Shown one piece after another: positions 1 to 9,359 of a stretch of DNA of 64,000 bases. The stretch comes from Streptomyces marispadix. Its GTDB lineage: Bacteria; Actinomycetota; Actinomycetes; Streptomycetales; Streptomycetaceae. Location of the stretch: positions 1,426,001 through 1,490,000 of the forward strand of contig NZ_JAKWJU010000002.1 of assembly GCF_022524345.1 (NCBI RefSeq), given 5' to 3'. The notes below the pieces were generated by a model, which ran no database searches, was not told the origin of the DNA, and worked only from the letters and a program-made list of their open reading frames with translations. Positions within the stretch are counted from its first letter, which is position 1, and each line of letters opens with the position of its first letter. Both the position numbers and the translations under genes were made by a program.

Positions 1-1
1 C

Positions 2-2092
2 GACACCCGCGCGGCGAAGTGGCGGCCCCCGGGGCCGACTTCGCTCCGACTCCCCCCGTACGACGCCGAGTCGAGCCCGTACACCGGCTGGACCCGTGCC
101 CACTGGGAGGCCGTCGCCGACGGTCTGCTGAACGCCGCGTGGCGCTACGCCTCCCCGCACGGCGCACTGATCGACCTGCCAGGCCGCCCCTCCCGCAGCG
201 GCGTGCGCTCCGACGGGCTGGAGGGCTACGCACGCACCTTCCTCGCCGCGGCGTTCCGCGTAGCGGGCGCGGGCGGCGACGATCCGCACGGCCTGATGGA
301 GCGTTACGCGGCGGGACTGGCGGCGGGCACCCGTACGACCGGCGGCGCCCCTGCGGCACCCGCCCCTTCCCCCGACACCCGTGCGGCGGACGAGACCTGG
401 CCGCCCATCCTCGACCACACCGTCTACGGACAGCCCATGGTGGAGTCCGCGTCGATCGCGCTCTCGCTGCGACTTACCCGCCCCTGGCTGTGGGACCGGC
501 TGGACGATGCCGTCCAGGACCGCACCGAGGAATGGCTGCGCGGCGCGCTTCGCCATGTCCCCGCGCCCAACAACTGGTATCTGTTCCCGCTGACCGTCGC
601 CGGCTTCCTGGAGTCGGCCGGACGCGGCGACCGCGAGACCGCGCGGGCGATCGAGCGCGGACTGGTCCTGCTGGAGGGCTGGTACCGGGGCGAGGGCTGG
701 TACTCCGACGGCGACGGCCGCGCCTTCGACCACTACAACGGCTGGGCCCTGCACCTGTATCCGCTGCTGCACGCCCATCTCGCCCAGGACGACGGCCTGT
801 CGGAACATCTCGGCACCCGGCTGCACACCCATCTCGAAAGCTTCGGCCTGCTCTTCGACGTCAACGGCGCACCGCTCCACTTCGGCCGCTCACTGACCTA
901 CCGCTTCGCCGCGAACGCCGCCGTGGCGCTCGGCGCCCTCACGGGCCACACGCCGTTCGCGCCGGGCGTCTCCAGGCGCCTGCTGAGCGGCTGTCTGCGC
1001 TACTTCCTCGACCGAGGCGCGCTCAGCCGGGACGGACTGCTCACGCTCGGCTGGCACGGCCCGCACGAGGCGACGCTTCAGGACTACTCCGGCCCGGCCT
1101 CCCCGTACTGGGCGTCCAAGGGCCTGCTCCCGCTGCTCGTGCCGCCCGGAGATCCACTGTGGACGGCACGGGAGGAGGCGGCCCCGTCCGAGGGCCCGGC
1201 ACGAGCAGTGGCTCTGCCCTCCGCGGGCCTGCTGATCCAGACGGGCGGCGACGGCACGGTCCGCCTGCACAACCACGGCAGCGACCATGTGCCGCCCCAC
1301 GAGGGCGAGCCGGCCCGCTCCACCGACCCGCTGTACGCACGCCTCGCCTACTCCACACGTACGGGCCCCACGGCGAGCGGCAACGTGCCCGACAACCACT
1401 TCGCCGTCGAGGTCCCAGGTCCGCACGGCCGCCACGGGGCCGAAGTCCCGGAGAACTCCGGTGTGTTCAGCGCCCGCGTACGCATCCACCCGATGGACGC
1501 GGCGTCCGGCCCCGGCGGCGCCTGGGGCTGGGCGGCGTCCTGGCACACACCGGTCTTCCCCTCGGGCGGCCCGATGGTGCCGGGCCTGCGAGTGCAGAGC
1601 CTGACGTTCGTACGGGGCGGACTCGAACTCCGCGTGCACCGCGTACTGGGCGCGCCCGCGGGTGCGCGCGTACGCCTGACGGGCTGGGCGACGGGCGAGC
1701 CGGAGCCGGAAGCGGGACCGTGGTCGGAGCCGGTCCCGGGGCGTCAACACCGTGCTCTCCACGACCGGTTGGAGCCCTGCGCCCTGAACGGCTTGCACGG
1801 CTTGCACGGCTGGGACGACGCCTCCCCGACGCTGCTACGCGCCCCGCAGGGCACCGCCTTCACCCGCTGGGCCCAGCTCCCCGCCCTCCAGGGCCCGGCG
1901 GAGGGCACCGCGCTCTTCGTAGCCGTGGCGGCCCTCGCCCCCGGCGGTACGCCCCAGGCGCCCCCGGCTCCCCTTCCCGAGTCCGCCCGCCTGCTCTCCG
2001 CCGACACCGCCTCGGCCCAGGTGCTGTGGACGGCGGACGACACCGTCACCCATGTCGCGTTCACCGCGAACTCGGCCGAGGTCACCACGTAG
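2..2092 (+). CDS. DUF2264 family protein, 5' end cut by the window
   Basis: The open frame runs from base 2 to a TAG at 2090-2092, about 696 codons, with no start inside the window that fits the conserved protein, so the true start lies upstream. The sequence has the features of DUF2264 proteins: an N-terminal helical (alpha/alpha barrel-like) region with Trp/Tyr-rich motifs such as WYSDGDGRAFDHYNGWALH, and a beta-rich C-terminal half. Family members are thought to be related to polysaccharide-processing hydrolases, but no reaction is firmly established for this one. It lacks a visible signal peptide because the N-terminus is missing. The next gene is convergent. Confidence 0.8.
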   Translation, partial: DTRAAKWRPPGPTSLRLPPYDAESSPYTGWTRAHWEAVADGLLNAAWRYASPHGALIDLPGRPSRSGVRSDGLEGYARTFLAAAFRVAGAGGDDPHGLMERYAAGLAAGTRTTGGAPAAPAPSPDTRAADETWPPILDHTVYGQPMVESASIALSLRLTRPWLWDRLDDAVQDRTEEWLRGALRHVPAPNNWYLFPLTVAGFLESAGRGDRETARAIERGLVLLEGWYRGEGWYSDGDGRAFDHYNGWALHLYPLLHAHLAQDDGLSEHLGTRLHTHLESFGLLFDVNGAPLHFGRSLTYRFAANAAVALGALTGHTPFAPGVSRRLLSGCLRYFLDRGALSRDGLLTLGWHGPHEATLQDYSGPASPYWASKGLLPLLVPPGDPLWTAREEAAPSEGPARAVALPSAGLLIQTGGDGTVRLHNHGSDHVPPHEGEPARSTDPLYARLAYSTRTGPTASGNVPDNHFAVEVPGPHGRHGAEVPENSGVFSARVRIHPMDAASGPGGAWGWAASWHTPVFPSGGPMVPGLRVQSLTFVRGGLELRVHRVLGAPAGARVRLTGWATGEPEPEAGPWSEPVPGRQHRALHDRLEPCALNGLHGLHGWDDASPTLLRAPQGTAFTRWAQLPALQGPAEGTALFVAVAALAPGGTPQAPPAPLPESARLLSADTASAQVLWTADDTVTHVAFTANSAEVTT

Positions 2093-2194
2093 CACCGCGT
2101 ACGCCCGTGCCGACTGCGGCTTGGCCCCGCCCGCCCTCCGCGGAAGGCCGACCGCCCGGCCCCGAACGCCCGGGCGTCAGCCGCCCACGACGCC

Positions 2195-2434
2195 CTACGC
2201 GTCCTCGTCCTGGCCTCCGTCACGCCGCGGAGCGTCCCCCCACCGGGGATCGTTGTCCCACGCCTCGTTCCGCTTGTGCACGGTCTCGATCGCGCGGGCG
2301 GCCTCGGCCTGGGTGGCGTACGGCCCGAGGCGGTTCTTGGCCGGGCACTCCGGGCCCTCCTCGACCTTGCCGTGCTTGACGCAGTAGTACCACTCGCCCG
2401 GTTTGCCGGACCCGGTGCGTTTGAAGAGAGCCAT
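2195..2434 (-). CDS. small conserved SPOR-like protein, 79 aa
   Basis: A 79-residue protein starting [20 protein letters not shown]. It contains the motif [20 protein letters not shown], with two cysteines, and a C-terminal half ([17 protein letters not shown]) that looks like the second half of a SPOR/peptidoglycan-binding repeat. Such small proteins are common next to map in streptomycetes and are usually annotated as SPOR-domain or hypothetical. A longer in-frame extension to 2740 exists but overlaps the divergent map gene, so the ATG at 2434 is chosen. Its start is 52 bases from the map start, so the two are probably transcribed divergently. Role unknown. Confidence 0.7.
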   Translation of the reverse strand: MALFKRTGSGKPGEWYYCVKHGKVEEGPECPAKNRLGPYATQAEAARAIETVHKRNEAWDNDPRWGDAPRRDGGQDEDA

Positions 2435-2486
2435 ACGGTCATGCTCCCCCCTGAGCCCCGCTCGTACCACAGTTAGACTCGCGCAC

Positions 2487-3344
2487 ATGTCTGGCCAGTC
2501 ATTGCTCACTCCCGGTGAACTCTCCCCGCACCGGGCGGTCCCCGCTTCGATCCCGCGTCCCGAATACGTCGGCAAGGACGCTCCCGCTCCGTACGCAGGG
2601 CCCGAGGTGCAGGACGGCGAGACCATCGAGAAGATGCGCGTGGCGGGCTCCATCGCGGCCCGTGCCATGGAGGAGGCGGCCAAGCACATCGCCCCGGGCG
2701 TCACCACGGACAAGCTCGACGAGGTCGCCCACGCGTTCATGTGCGACCACGGCGCCTACCCGTCGACCCTCGGCTACCGCCGCTTCCCCAAGTCCCTTTG
2801 CACATCCGTCAACGAGGTCATCTGCCACGGCATCCCGGACTCCACGGTCCTGCGCGACGGCGACATCGTGAACCTCGACGTGACCGCCTACATCGACGGC
2901 GTACACGGCGACAACAACGCCACCTATCTGTGCGGCGACGTCGACGAGGAGTCCGCGCTGCTGGTCGAACGCACCCGCGAAGCGCTCAACCGCGCCGTCA
3001 AGGCCGTACGGCCGGGCCGCCAGATCAACATCATCGGCCGCGTCATCGAGTCGTACGCCAAGCGCTTCGGCTACGGGGTGGTGCGTGACTTCACCGGCCA
3101 CGGCATCAACACCTCGTTCCACTCGGGCCTGATCATCCCGCACTACGACGACGCCAGGGCGACCACCGTGATGCGGCCCGGCATGACCTTCACCATCGAG
3201 CCGATGCTGACGCTCGGAACATACGAGTGGGACATGTGGGACGACGGCTGGACGGTCGTCACCAAGGACCGGCGGCGCAGCGCGCAGTTCGAGCACACGC
3301 TCGCGGTCACGGACTCCGGCGCGGACATCCTCACGCTGCCCTGA
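2487..3344 (+). CDS. map: type I methionine aminopeptidase
   Basis: A 285-residue cytoplasmic metalloenzyme that removes the initiator methionine from new proteins. The pita-bread fold ligands are visible in order: the [19 protein letters not shown] block with two Asp ligands, FTGHGIN with the His ligand, TIEPML with a Glu and QFEHTL with the last Glu. The N-terminus carries the roughly 40-residue extension, rich in Pro, typical of actinobacterial long-form MAPs. The ATG at 2487 is chosen over an upstream in-frame ATG at 2403 because the extra 28 residues are unconserved in character and would overlap the divergent small gene. It seems to be monocistronic. Confidence 0.95.
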   Translation: MSGQSLLTPGELSPHRAVPASIPRPEYVGKDAPAPYAGPEVQDGETIEKMRVAGSIAARAMEEAAKHIAPGVTTDKLDEVAHAFMCDHGAYPSTLGYRRFPKSLCTSVNEVICHGIPDSTVLRDGDIVNLDVTAYIDGVHGDNNATYLCGDVDEESALLVERTREALNRAVKAVRPGRQINIIGRVIESYAKRFGYGVVRDFTGHGINTSFHSGLIIPHYDDARATTVMRPGMTFTIEPMLTLGTYEWDMWDDGWTVVTKDRRRSAQFEHTLAVTDSGADILTLP

Positions 3345-3469
3345 GCGACAAGACCCGGCCACCGTCCGTCTGCCGCACGGCGGCCAGGCCACGGTGGCCG
3401 GTCGCGTTGGCAGCCCCTCGCGTTGCCGCCCGTCTCCCGCCGGTTCCCCGCCGGTTCCCGCTCCGTGGT

Positions 3470-3492
3470 TTTCCCGACAGGCTGTCGGTAAA
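3470..3492. promoter_or_regulatory. 23-bp near-perfect palindrome, candidate operator of the heme oxygenase gene
   Basis: The left arm TTTCCCGACAG and right arm CTGTCGGTAAA are 11 bases each around a single central G, with one mismatch. The site ends 10 bases before the heme oxygenase ATG. It is not followed by a T-run, so it does not look like a terminator. It does not match the DmdR/IdeR iron box. It is a candidate binding site for an unidentified one-component repressor. Confidence 0.55.
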
Positions 3493-3502
3493 GAATGGCG
3501 TC

Positions 3503-4174
3503 ATGACCTCACGGCCGGCGGCGCATCTGCCCTTCTCCACTCTCATCCGGGACGCCACGAAGGCGCAGCACACCCGGGCGGAGAGTTCGACGTTCATGAG
3601 CGACATGCTCGGCGGCAGCCTCGGCAGGGAGGCGTACACGCGCTACACCGAGCAACTGTGGTTCGTCTACCGGGCGTTGGAGGAGGCGGCGGACAAGCTC
3701 TTCGACGACCCGGTCGCCGGCCCCTTCGTACGGCGGGAGCTCTTCCGCCTGCCCTCGCTGGAACGCGACCTGGACCATCTGCACGGCACGGGAGCGTGGC
3801 GCGGCACGGTCACACCGCTCGCCGCCACGGAGTCCTACGCGGAGCGGATCGCGGAGGTCGCCCGCGACTGGCCGGGCGGCTATGTCGCCCACCACTACAC
3901 CCGCTACCTGGGAGACCTCTCGGGAGGCCAGGTCGTGCGGGGGGCGGCAGAGCGGAACTGGGGCTTCGCACACAAAGGCGACGGGGTCCGGTTCTATGTC
4001 TTCGAAGACATTCCGAACCCCGCCGCCTTCAAGAGGGGGTACCGCGAACTGCTGGACTCGGTACCGGCCGACGACGAGGAGAAGTGGCGCATCGTCGGCG
4101 AGTGCGGACGAGCCTTCTCGCTGAACACCTCGGTCTTCGAGGAGCTCGCGGCTCCCGTTCCGACCGGCCGCTGA
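3503..4174 (+). CDS. biliverdin-producing heme oxygenase
   Basis: A 223-residue cytoplasmic enzyme predicted to cleave heme to biliverdin, CO and ferrous iron. The proximal histidine is H23 in KAQHTRAESS, and the distal helix carries the hallmark YLGDLSGGQ motif. Length and helical character fit the HemO/HmuO family. The ATG at 3503 is preceded by a poor Shine-Dalgarno, and the 23-bp palindrome at 3470-3492 covers the expected promoter or leader, suggesting tight transcriptional control, perhaps by iron or heme. No reductase or heme uptake gene is adjacent. The downstream SH3 gene is convergent. Confidence 0.93.
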   Translation: MTSRPAAHLPFSTLIRDATKAQHTRAESSTFMSDMLGGSLGREAYTRYTEQLWFVYRALEEAADKLFDDPVAGPFVRRELFRLPSLERDLDHLHGTGAWRGTVTPLAATESYAERIAEVARDWPGGYVAHHYTRYLGDLSGGQVVRGAAERNWGFAHKGDGVRFYVFEDIPNPAAFKRGYRELLDSVPADDEEKWRIVGECGRAFSLNTSVFEELAAPVPTGR

Positions 4175-4235
4175 CGCGGCGGCGCCGGCAGAGTCGATGC
4201 CGTCGTTCAGCCGCCCGCCCGCGCCGGGCTGAGCG

Positions 4236-4646
4236 TCAGCCCATGGCCTGGCGGGCCCTGGCGCTGTCGGTCAGCGACGAGGGGTGTGCGTCCTTGCACA
4301 GCTTCACGTGGCCGACGTTGTGCACGTAGCGGGCGCTGATCCAGTAGTTGCTGTTCCGCAGCTTGTACCAGAACGGGTTGCCGGCGATGACCTGCGCACG
4401 GATCTTGCAGTCGAGGCCGCGCTTGGCGTGGTAGGGGAGTACGTACTTCACCGAGGAGTCGGTGCTCGGGTACTGACGGACATTCAGGCCCGACATGGCG
4501 GTGACGATGCCGTAGGGCTTGTGGGGGACGGCGACGGTGCCGGCCGCGGACGCCTCGGCGGTGCTCGCTCCCAGGAGCGAACCGCCCAGGAGGACGGCGG
4601 AAGCCGTGGCGGCGATCCGTACACGACGAGCAGTAGTGGCAGCCAT
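4236..4646 (-). CDS. secreted SH3b-domain protein
   Basis: A 136-residue protein with a clear Sec signal peptide (basic MAATTARRVRIAATASAVLL start, hydrophobic core, Ala-X-Ala cut near residue 32). The mature part has an SH3b-like fold signature: GLNVRQYPSTDSSVKYVLP followed by a two-cysteine core (LDCK and KLCK) and WISARYV. It is probably extracytoplasmic and may bind cell wall or another protein. It has a strong GGAGG ribosome site 10 bases before the ATG. No partner gene is visible. Confidence 0.8.
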   Translation of the reverse strand: MAATTARRVRIAATASAVLLGGSLLGASTAEASAAGTVAVPHKPYGIVTAMSGLNVRQYPSTDSSVKYVLPYHAKRGLDCKIRAQVIAGNPFWYKLRNSNYWISARYVHNVGHVKLCKDAHPSSLTDSARARQAMG

Positions 4647-5145
4647 GCAGCTGCCTCCTTTCCGTATGCCGTGAGCGGGTGGGGCGGCCCTCGTTCGCGT
4701 AAGGAAAGCGCTCTGAGCGGGACTGCCACACGCCGGATCACGGGGCTACTGGGACGTTCTGCCCGATTTTATGCCGCTCTGTGATGGTCTATCAGCTTTC
4801 ACACGCGCGATCGTTCGCCTCAGTTCACCTGTGCGGAATGGGGGCGGGACGGCGGCAGGTCGGCGGCAGGCGGCGGCTGGAACAGCCTCGGATGGGACGG
4901 CGGGCCGACTCGTGCCGAGTACCGGCGGGCCGTTCGGCGTTCATGCGCTGCGCCGAGATGCCCGTAATCGTCCGCCGCACTCGACCGGGGCGGTACGGAA
5001 CCTGCCAGGGGGCTACACCGACTCTCCCCTGAGATCTGCGGCGGCGGCCGCGCATGATTGCATACGGGCGCCTGGTTCCTGGAGACGAACGCCCTGGGCG
5101 GGGCGATAAGGTGCTATACCGCAAGCGGGGCGGGGAGGACACACG
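4647..5145. other. 499-base divergent intergenic region
   Basis: This lies between the divergent SH3 protein and lipoprotein genes and should hold both promoters. Short ORFs present have shadow-type composition. I see no long palindrome, repeat or RNA element. The only clear sites are the ribosome sites directly before the two genes. Confidence 0.5.
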
Positions 5146-6132
5146 ATGAATGCGCGACAAGCACGGCGGACACGGCTGCTCGCGTCGGCGACGGCTACGG
5201 CGGTGCTGTCGGTGACGCTGTCGGGATGCGTGACGGTGCACGGCGAGGACGCCGTGATCCCGGCCGTCTCCAAGGCCGACGCGAGGAAGATCCTCAAGGA
5301 GTTCAACACCACCAGCAACAAGGCCAACTCCTCCCATGACCCGGGGCTGAACTCCACCATCGAGACGGGCGCGCTCGGCGCGATCGACCAGGCCGGTCTG
5401 AAGTCGCGCAAGAAGCTGGCGCCGAAGGGCAATCCCGACTACGAGCCGCTGCGTCTGTCCGACGCGCGCTTCCTGATCCCCAAGCAGGCGGGCTGGCCCA
5501 AGTTCTTCGTGGCCGATGCGCGCAGCAACCGCACGAGCGACGGGCGTTGGCTGCTGGTCTTCCAGCGTGACGACGCCGATTCCGACTGGCGTGCGTCGTA
5601 TCTGGCGGTGTTGCAGAACCCGGAGATCCCCCGCTTCGTCGTAGGCAGGGACGGCTATGCGAAGGCCGTACGGGACGGGGCCGCGTCCCGGCTGGTGGTG
5701 CCTCCGGACGAACTGAGCGATGCCTACGTGAGCTATCTCGGCGAGGGCACCGGCGAGTTCGCGCCCGGTGAGCACACCAGCAAGCGGCGCGAGCAGCGCA
5801 AGGGCTCGGCGAACCGGCCCGGCAAACGCACCGAGTTCGCGGACGTGCCCGCCAAGGCACCGCAGTACGCACCGTTCGGGCTGCGCACCCGCGACGGCGG
5901 TGCCCTGGTCTTCTTCGCCTCACAGCACCACACCAAGGAGACCTACGCGGCGGGCTACAAGCCCCCGGTGAAGGACCCGCTGGTGAAGGCACTGATGACG
6001 GGCACGCCACGGCAGTCGGTGACGTATGTGCGCGTCTCGGAGCAGGCGGTGAAGGTGCCCGCGGAGAAGGACGGCGGCGAGGTCGAGTTCCTCAACCGGA
6101 TCGACGGGCTGACCTCGGTCAAGGGCGAGTGA
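5146..6132 (+). CDS. secreted lipoprotein of unknown function
   Basis: A 328-residue protein with a lipoprotein signal: arginine-rich start, hydrophobic stretch and lipobox VTLSGCVTV with the acceptor Cys near residue 27. The mature protein is soluble in character, with an N-terminal helical segment (VSKADARKILKEFN) and a mixed C-terminal part; it resembles large actinomycete lipoproteins annotated only as hypothetical (DUF8094-like). The ATG at 5146 follows a good GGAGG. It ends 18 bases before the convergent primase-like gene. Function not known. Confidence 0.75.
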   Translation: MNARQARRTRLLASATATAVLSVTLSGCVTVHGEDAVIPAVSKADARKILKEFNTTSNKANSSHDPGLNSTIETGALGAIDQAGLKSRKKLAPKGNPDYEPLRLSDARFLIPKQAGWPKFFVADARSNRTSDGRWLLVFQRDDADSDWRASYLAVLQNPEIPRFVVGRDGYAKAVRDGAASRLVVPPDELSDAYVSYLGEGTGEFAPGEHTSKRREQRKGSANRPGKRTEFADVPAKAPQYAPFGLRTRDGGALVFFASQHHTKETYAAGYKPPVKDPLVKALMTGTPRQSVTYVRVSEQAVKVPAEKDGGEVEFLNRIDGLTSVKGE

Positions 6133-6150
6133 GGCGCCGCACGCGCCGCG

Positions 6151-6999
6151 TCAGCGTGCCGGCCAGGCCGTTGTCTCCTCGCCCGCGTGCGCCGCGCATG
6201 CGTCGGTGAGCGCTTCCAGAAGGGTCAGCGGCTCGGGCAGGGTCGCCGGGGAGGACAGCGCACCGGTGCCGTCGACGGTCGCACCCGCACTCGTACCGGC
6301 CGCCTCTTCGTTGGCGTCCGCGTCCCCGTCCGCGGTGACCGCGTCAGATCCCGTCCCCGGCGGGCGCACCCAGCGCACCTCGGCGCTCTCGCCGGTCCCT
6401 GGCAGGGTCGCGGGCGGCACCAGCACATAGCTTCCGCGGCAGTGCCAGCGCAGGCCGGGGTGTTCGTCCATCGTCTCGGGGTGGCAGTCCAGCTCGCAGG
6501 GCCACCACTCGTCCTCGTCGTCGGGGGTGCCGCGGGTGGCGGTGAAGAACAGCATCCGGTCGCCGCCGGAGAGCGCCACGGGGCCCAGCGGTACGCCCTC
6601 AGACTCCAGCCGCTCCAGGGCCGCCCATCCCGCCGCGGCCGGTACGTCGAGCACGTCGTGGTCCCGTCCGGTGGCCGCGACGAAGTTCGCGTGGGGATGG
6701 CTCTGCGCCCAGCGTTCGATCTGCGCGGCGTCGGTGGTGGCCTGCGTCTGCCACCCGAAGGAGAGCGGGTGGCGCCCCGGCGTGGGGCATCCGATGCGTA
6801 CGCATGAGCAGCCGTAACCCGAGGGGTGTGCGGCGGGTGCGAGGGGAAAGCCCGCGGCGGCGGCGGCCAGCAGCAGTGCGGTACGGACGCGGGCGGCTTC
6901 GGCTTGAGCGGCGGCGCTCCGGGAACTCGCCGTCCGGCCACCGGGGCCGCTCCGTGCGAAGTGACGCAGCCACCGGCCGAACCTGCTCTCGCGTTCCAT
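6151..6999 (-). CDS. bifunctional DNA primase/polymerase N-terminal-domain protein
   Basis: A 282-residue protein. Residues from about 40 to 180 resemble the Prim-Pol (AEP) N-terminal domain found in phage and plasmid replication proteins: a Cys-containing segment YGCSCVRIGCPTPGRHPL, then WAQSHPHANFVAATGRDHDVLDV and PVALSGGDRMLFFT. The usual C-terminal helicase part is absent, as in many short streptomycete chromosomal homologues. The tail is Ala/Thr/Asp rich. It stands alone between a convergent lipoprotein gene and a divergent glycerophosphodiesterase gene. Whether it has polymerase activity cannot be judged from sequence alone. Confidence 0.75.
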   Translation of the reverse strand: MERESRFGRWLRHFARSGPGGRTASSRSAAAQAEAARVRTALLLAAAAAGFPLAPAAHPSGYGCSCVRIGCPTPGRHPLSFGWQTQATTDAAQIERWAQSHPHANFVAATGRDHDVLDVPAAAGWAALERLESEGVPLGPVALSGGDRMLFFTATRGTPDDEDEWWPCELDCHPETMDEHPGLRWHCRGSYVLVPPATLPGTGESAEVRWVRPPGTGSDAVTADGDADANEEAAGTSAGATVDGTGALSSPATLPEPLTLLEALTDACAAHAGEETTAWPAR

Positions 7000-7258
7000 C
7001 TACCGCCTCGCTCCGCAATTTTCGCGACCACAACCGTGGATCTCCGAGGGTACGCAGCACTGGACCCGCTCCGTGCCGAATCGGGGGATCGTGACTGACC
7101 CGTCGTCATACGGGTATCGGTCCCGGCCTCCGGGCATCTGACCGGCACGTACGCCTCACGGCCGGCGGCGTGCGGCCGCCGCGGCCCGTACACCCTCCTG
7201 CCGCACCGTCAGGGTCTCCGGGCGGCATGTTCCGTTCCACGGGCCTAGCTTGAGATCC

Positions 7259-8302
7259 ATGGTCATGATCGCGGTCAGGGCCGTACGGGCCGTCCACGCC
7301 GTCCGGGCCCTCCTCTTCCCGCTGGTGCTGCTTGCGCCCTGCGCGGTCGTGCCGGGGTGCGCACCGGCGCCCGCCCGGATGCGGGGCACCGACGCGGTAC
7401 GTGCGGCGGCGCTTCCCCGTACCGTCTACGCCGCGCACCGCGGAGGCGCCATGGAGGTGCCGGAGAACAGCATGGCCGGGCTGACGTCCGCCTACCGGCG
7501 CGGCTCCGCCGACGTACTCGACGTGGACGTGCGGAGGCTGCGCGACGGAACCCTCGTCGCGATACACGACGCGACGCTGGACCGTACGACCGATCACAAG
7601 GGCCCGGTCGCCGCGCTGACGCAGCGCCAGTGGCACCGCGTAAGGCTGCGCCCGGAACACGGACTGCCTGGCGCCTGGCGGCCGGAGCATCCGCCGACGG
7701 CGGCCGACGTGCTCGACCGCTTCGGCGGGCGGATCGTGCTGAACGTCGAGCTCAAGGACGGCGGCGGCCTCCGACGCCTCGCCGCGCTGATCCGCAAGCG
7801 TGGCCTCGCCGAGTCGGTGTACGTGCAGTCCAACGATCTGCGGCTGGCGGCGAAGGCACACCGCATGGGGCTGCTGACGTCGGTGTGGAGGTCGGTGGGT
7901 CAGGCACGCCGCGACCACCCGGAGCGCTGGCGCGGAACGGTCGACATGCTCAGCGTCGACCACCGCGCACGCGACGCGGACATCCGCAGGGCCGTCCGCT
8001 CGGGCGTACGCCGGGTCTGGTCGCACACGATCAGCACGCCCGCGCAGCGGGACCGGGTGCTGCGGCTGGGCTGTGACGGCGTGCTGACGGACGCTCCGCG
8101 CCTGCTGGCGCGTACGCCGCGGGAACCGCACCGGACACAGGCGGCGGAACCGGGAGAGCGCGGTCGCGATGCCCACAGGCCCGTCGGCGGGATGAGGCGA
8201 GAAAAGAAGAGTCGGCAAGGCCGCGAAGCGCGGAGAGGGCGGGGAGCGCGGCGGCCACAGCGGGACAAGGCGGACGCCCCGGGCGGCGTGCGGGACCGCT
8301 GA
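7259..8302 (+). CDS. glycerophosphodiester phosphodiesterase, exported
   Basis: A 347-residue GDPD-family enzyme predicted to hydrolyse glycerophosphodiesters to glycerol-3-phosphate and an alcohol. Core motifs are present: AAHRGGAMEVPENSMAG (catalytic His-Arg and Glu-Asn), DVDVRRLRDGTLVAIHDATLDRTT and a second Glu in VELKDGG. The N-terminus has a hydrophobic segment ending in a possible lipobox (VVPGC), so the enzyme is probably extracytoplasmic. The C-terminal 60 residues are a very basic, low-complexity tail. The ATG at 7259 is chosen; a TTG at 7250 and an ATG at 7265 are alternatives. Confidence 0.85.
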   Translation: MVMIAVRAVRAVHAVRALLFPLVLLAPCAVVPGCAPAPARMRGTDAVRAAALPRTVYAAHRGGAMEVPENSMAGLTSAYRRGSADVLDVDVRRLRDGTLVAIHDATLDRTTDHKGPVAALTQRQWHRVRLRPEHGLPGAWRPEHPPTAADVLDRFGGRIVLNVELKDGGGLRRLAALIRKRGLAESVYVQSNDLRLAAKAHRMGLLTSVWRSVGQARRDHPERWRGTVDMLSVDHRARDADIRRAVRSGVRRVWSHTISTPAQRDRVLRLGCDGVLTDAPRLLARTPREPHRTQAAEPGERGRDAHRPVGGMRREKKSRQGREARRGRGARRPQRDKADAPGGVRDR

Positions 8303-8394
8303 GCGAACATTCCGTTCACATCGCGGCGAAGACAGGCCCCCAGACCCCACCATGGGCGCAGCACAACGCGCGTCGACCCCGTAAGGAGCCTTCG

Positions 8395-9213
8395 TTGTAC
8401 GGACCCGGCTACACCCCGCGCCGCTATCTGATGTGCCCACCGGCGCACTTCCGCGTGACGTACTCCATCAACCCCTGGATGGACCCCGACAAGCCCGTGG
8501 ACATCCCGCTGGCGCTGGCCCAGTGGGAGGAGCTGCGCGACCGCTACCGTTCGCTCGGCCATACGGTCGAGGAACTCGAACCGGTCGAGGGCCTGCCCGA
8601 CATGGTGTACGCGGCCAACGGCGCGACCGTCGTCGACGGCCGTGTGCTGGGTGCACGCTTCGCCCATCGGGAGCGCGCGGGAGAGGCGGCCGTGCACCGT
8701 GCCTGGTACCGGGCCAACGGCTTCGCCGACGTGCACGAGCCGGAGCACATCAACGAAGGCGAGGGCGACTTCGCGGTGACCGGGTCCTGGCTGCTGGCCG
8801 GCCGGGGCTTCCGCAGCAGCCCGCTGTCGCACGGCGAGGTGCAGGAGTTCTTCGGACGGCCCGTGATCGGCCTGGATCTGATCGACCCGCGCTACTACCA
8901 CCTGGACACGGCGCTGTGCGTGCTGGGCGGGGACGAAGTCATGTACTACCCGCCCGCGTTCTCCCCGGGCAGCCGGGCCGTGCTCGCCCGGCTCTTCCCC
9001 GAAGCGCTGATCGCGTCCGAGGCGGACGCCGAGGCGCTCGGACTGAACGCGGTCAGCGACGGCTACCACGTGATGCTGCCGCAGGCCGCCGTCGGTCTTT
9101 TCGAGCCGCTGCGGGAGCGGGGCTATGAGCCGGTGCCGATCGATCTGACGGAGCTGCTGAAGGGCGGGGGCAGCGTGAAGTGCGTGACGGCCGAACTGCG
9201 CCCGGCGGCCTGA
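8395..9213 (+). CDS. ddaH: dimethylarginine dimethylaminohydrolase (dimethylargininase)
   Basis: A 272-residue amidinotransferase-fold enzyme that hydrolyses methylated arginines to citrulline and methylamines. The catalytic His lies in RYYHLDTALCVL and the nucleophile Cys in SVKCVTAELRP near the C-terminus; MCPPAHFRVTYSINPWMD is the conserved N-terminal substrate motif. Closely related arginine deiminases have a different N-terminal domain and are longer. The start is a TTG at 8395 with an AAGGAG ribosome site seven bases upstream; no ATG or GTG gives the conserved N-terminus. It appears monocistronic and ends at a strong hairpin shared with the next convergent gene. Confidence 0.9.
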   Translation: MYGPGYTPRRYLMCPPAHFRVTYSINPWMDPDKPVDIPLALAQWEELRDRYRSLGHTVEELEPVEGLPDMVYAANGATVVDGRVLGARFAHRERAGEAAVHRAWYRANGFADVHEPEHINEGEGDFAVTGSWLLAGRGFRSSPLSHGEVQEFFGRPVIGLDLIDPRYYHLDTALCVLGGDEVMYYPPAFSPGSRAVLARLFPEALIASEADAEALGLNAVSDGYHVMLPQAAVGLFEPLRERGYEPVPIDLTELLKGGGSVKCVTAELRPAA

Positions 9214-9251
9214 GCGTTGACGCGTAAGCCGACCGGGGCCTCCTGAGGTGT

Positions 9252-9285
9252 GTGCGGCCCGGCTGCCGCTGCCGCCGGGCCGCGC
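9252..9285. terminator. GC-rich hairpin between convergent genes
   Basis: The 10-base stem GCGGCCCGGC pairs perfectly with GCCGGGCCGC across a 10-base loop. It lies between the stop of ddaH (9213) and the stop of the convergent DUF1453 gene (9360), so it can serve both strands as a terminator. There is no T-run, which is usual in streptomycetes. Confidence 0.55.
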
Positions 9286-9359
9286 ACCCTCTCCCCCGTC
9301 CTCCCGCTCTCCCCCGCTCTACCGCATTCCCCGTGGCTCTTTCCGATACGGGCTCCTGG

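Noticed and set aside
2438..2740. Longer N-terminal form of the SPOR-like small protein
   Set aside because: It would overlap the divergent map gene and adds unconserved Ser/Ala-rich sequence; ATG 2434 gives the natural start.
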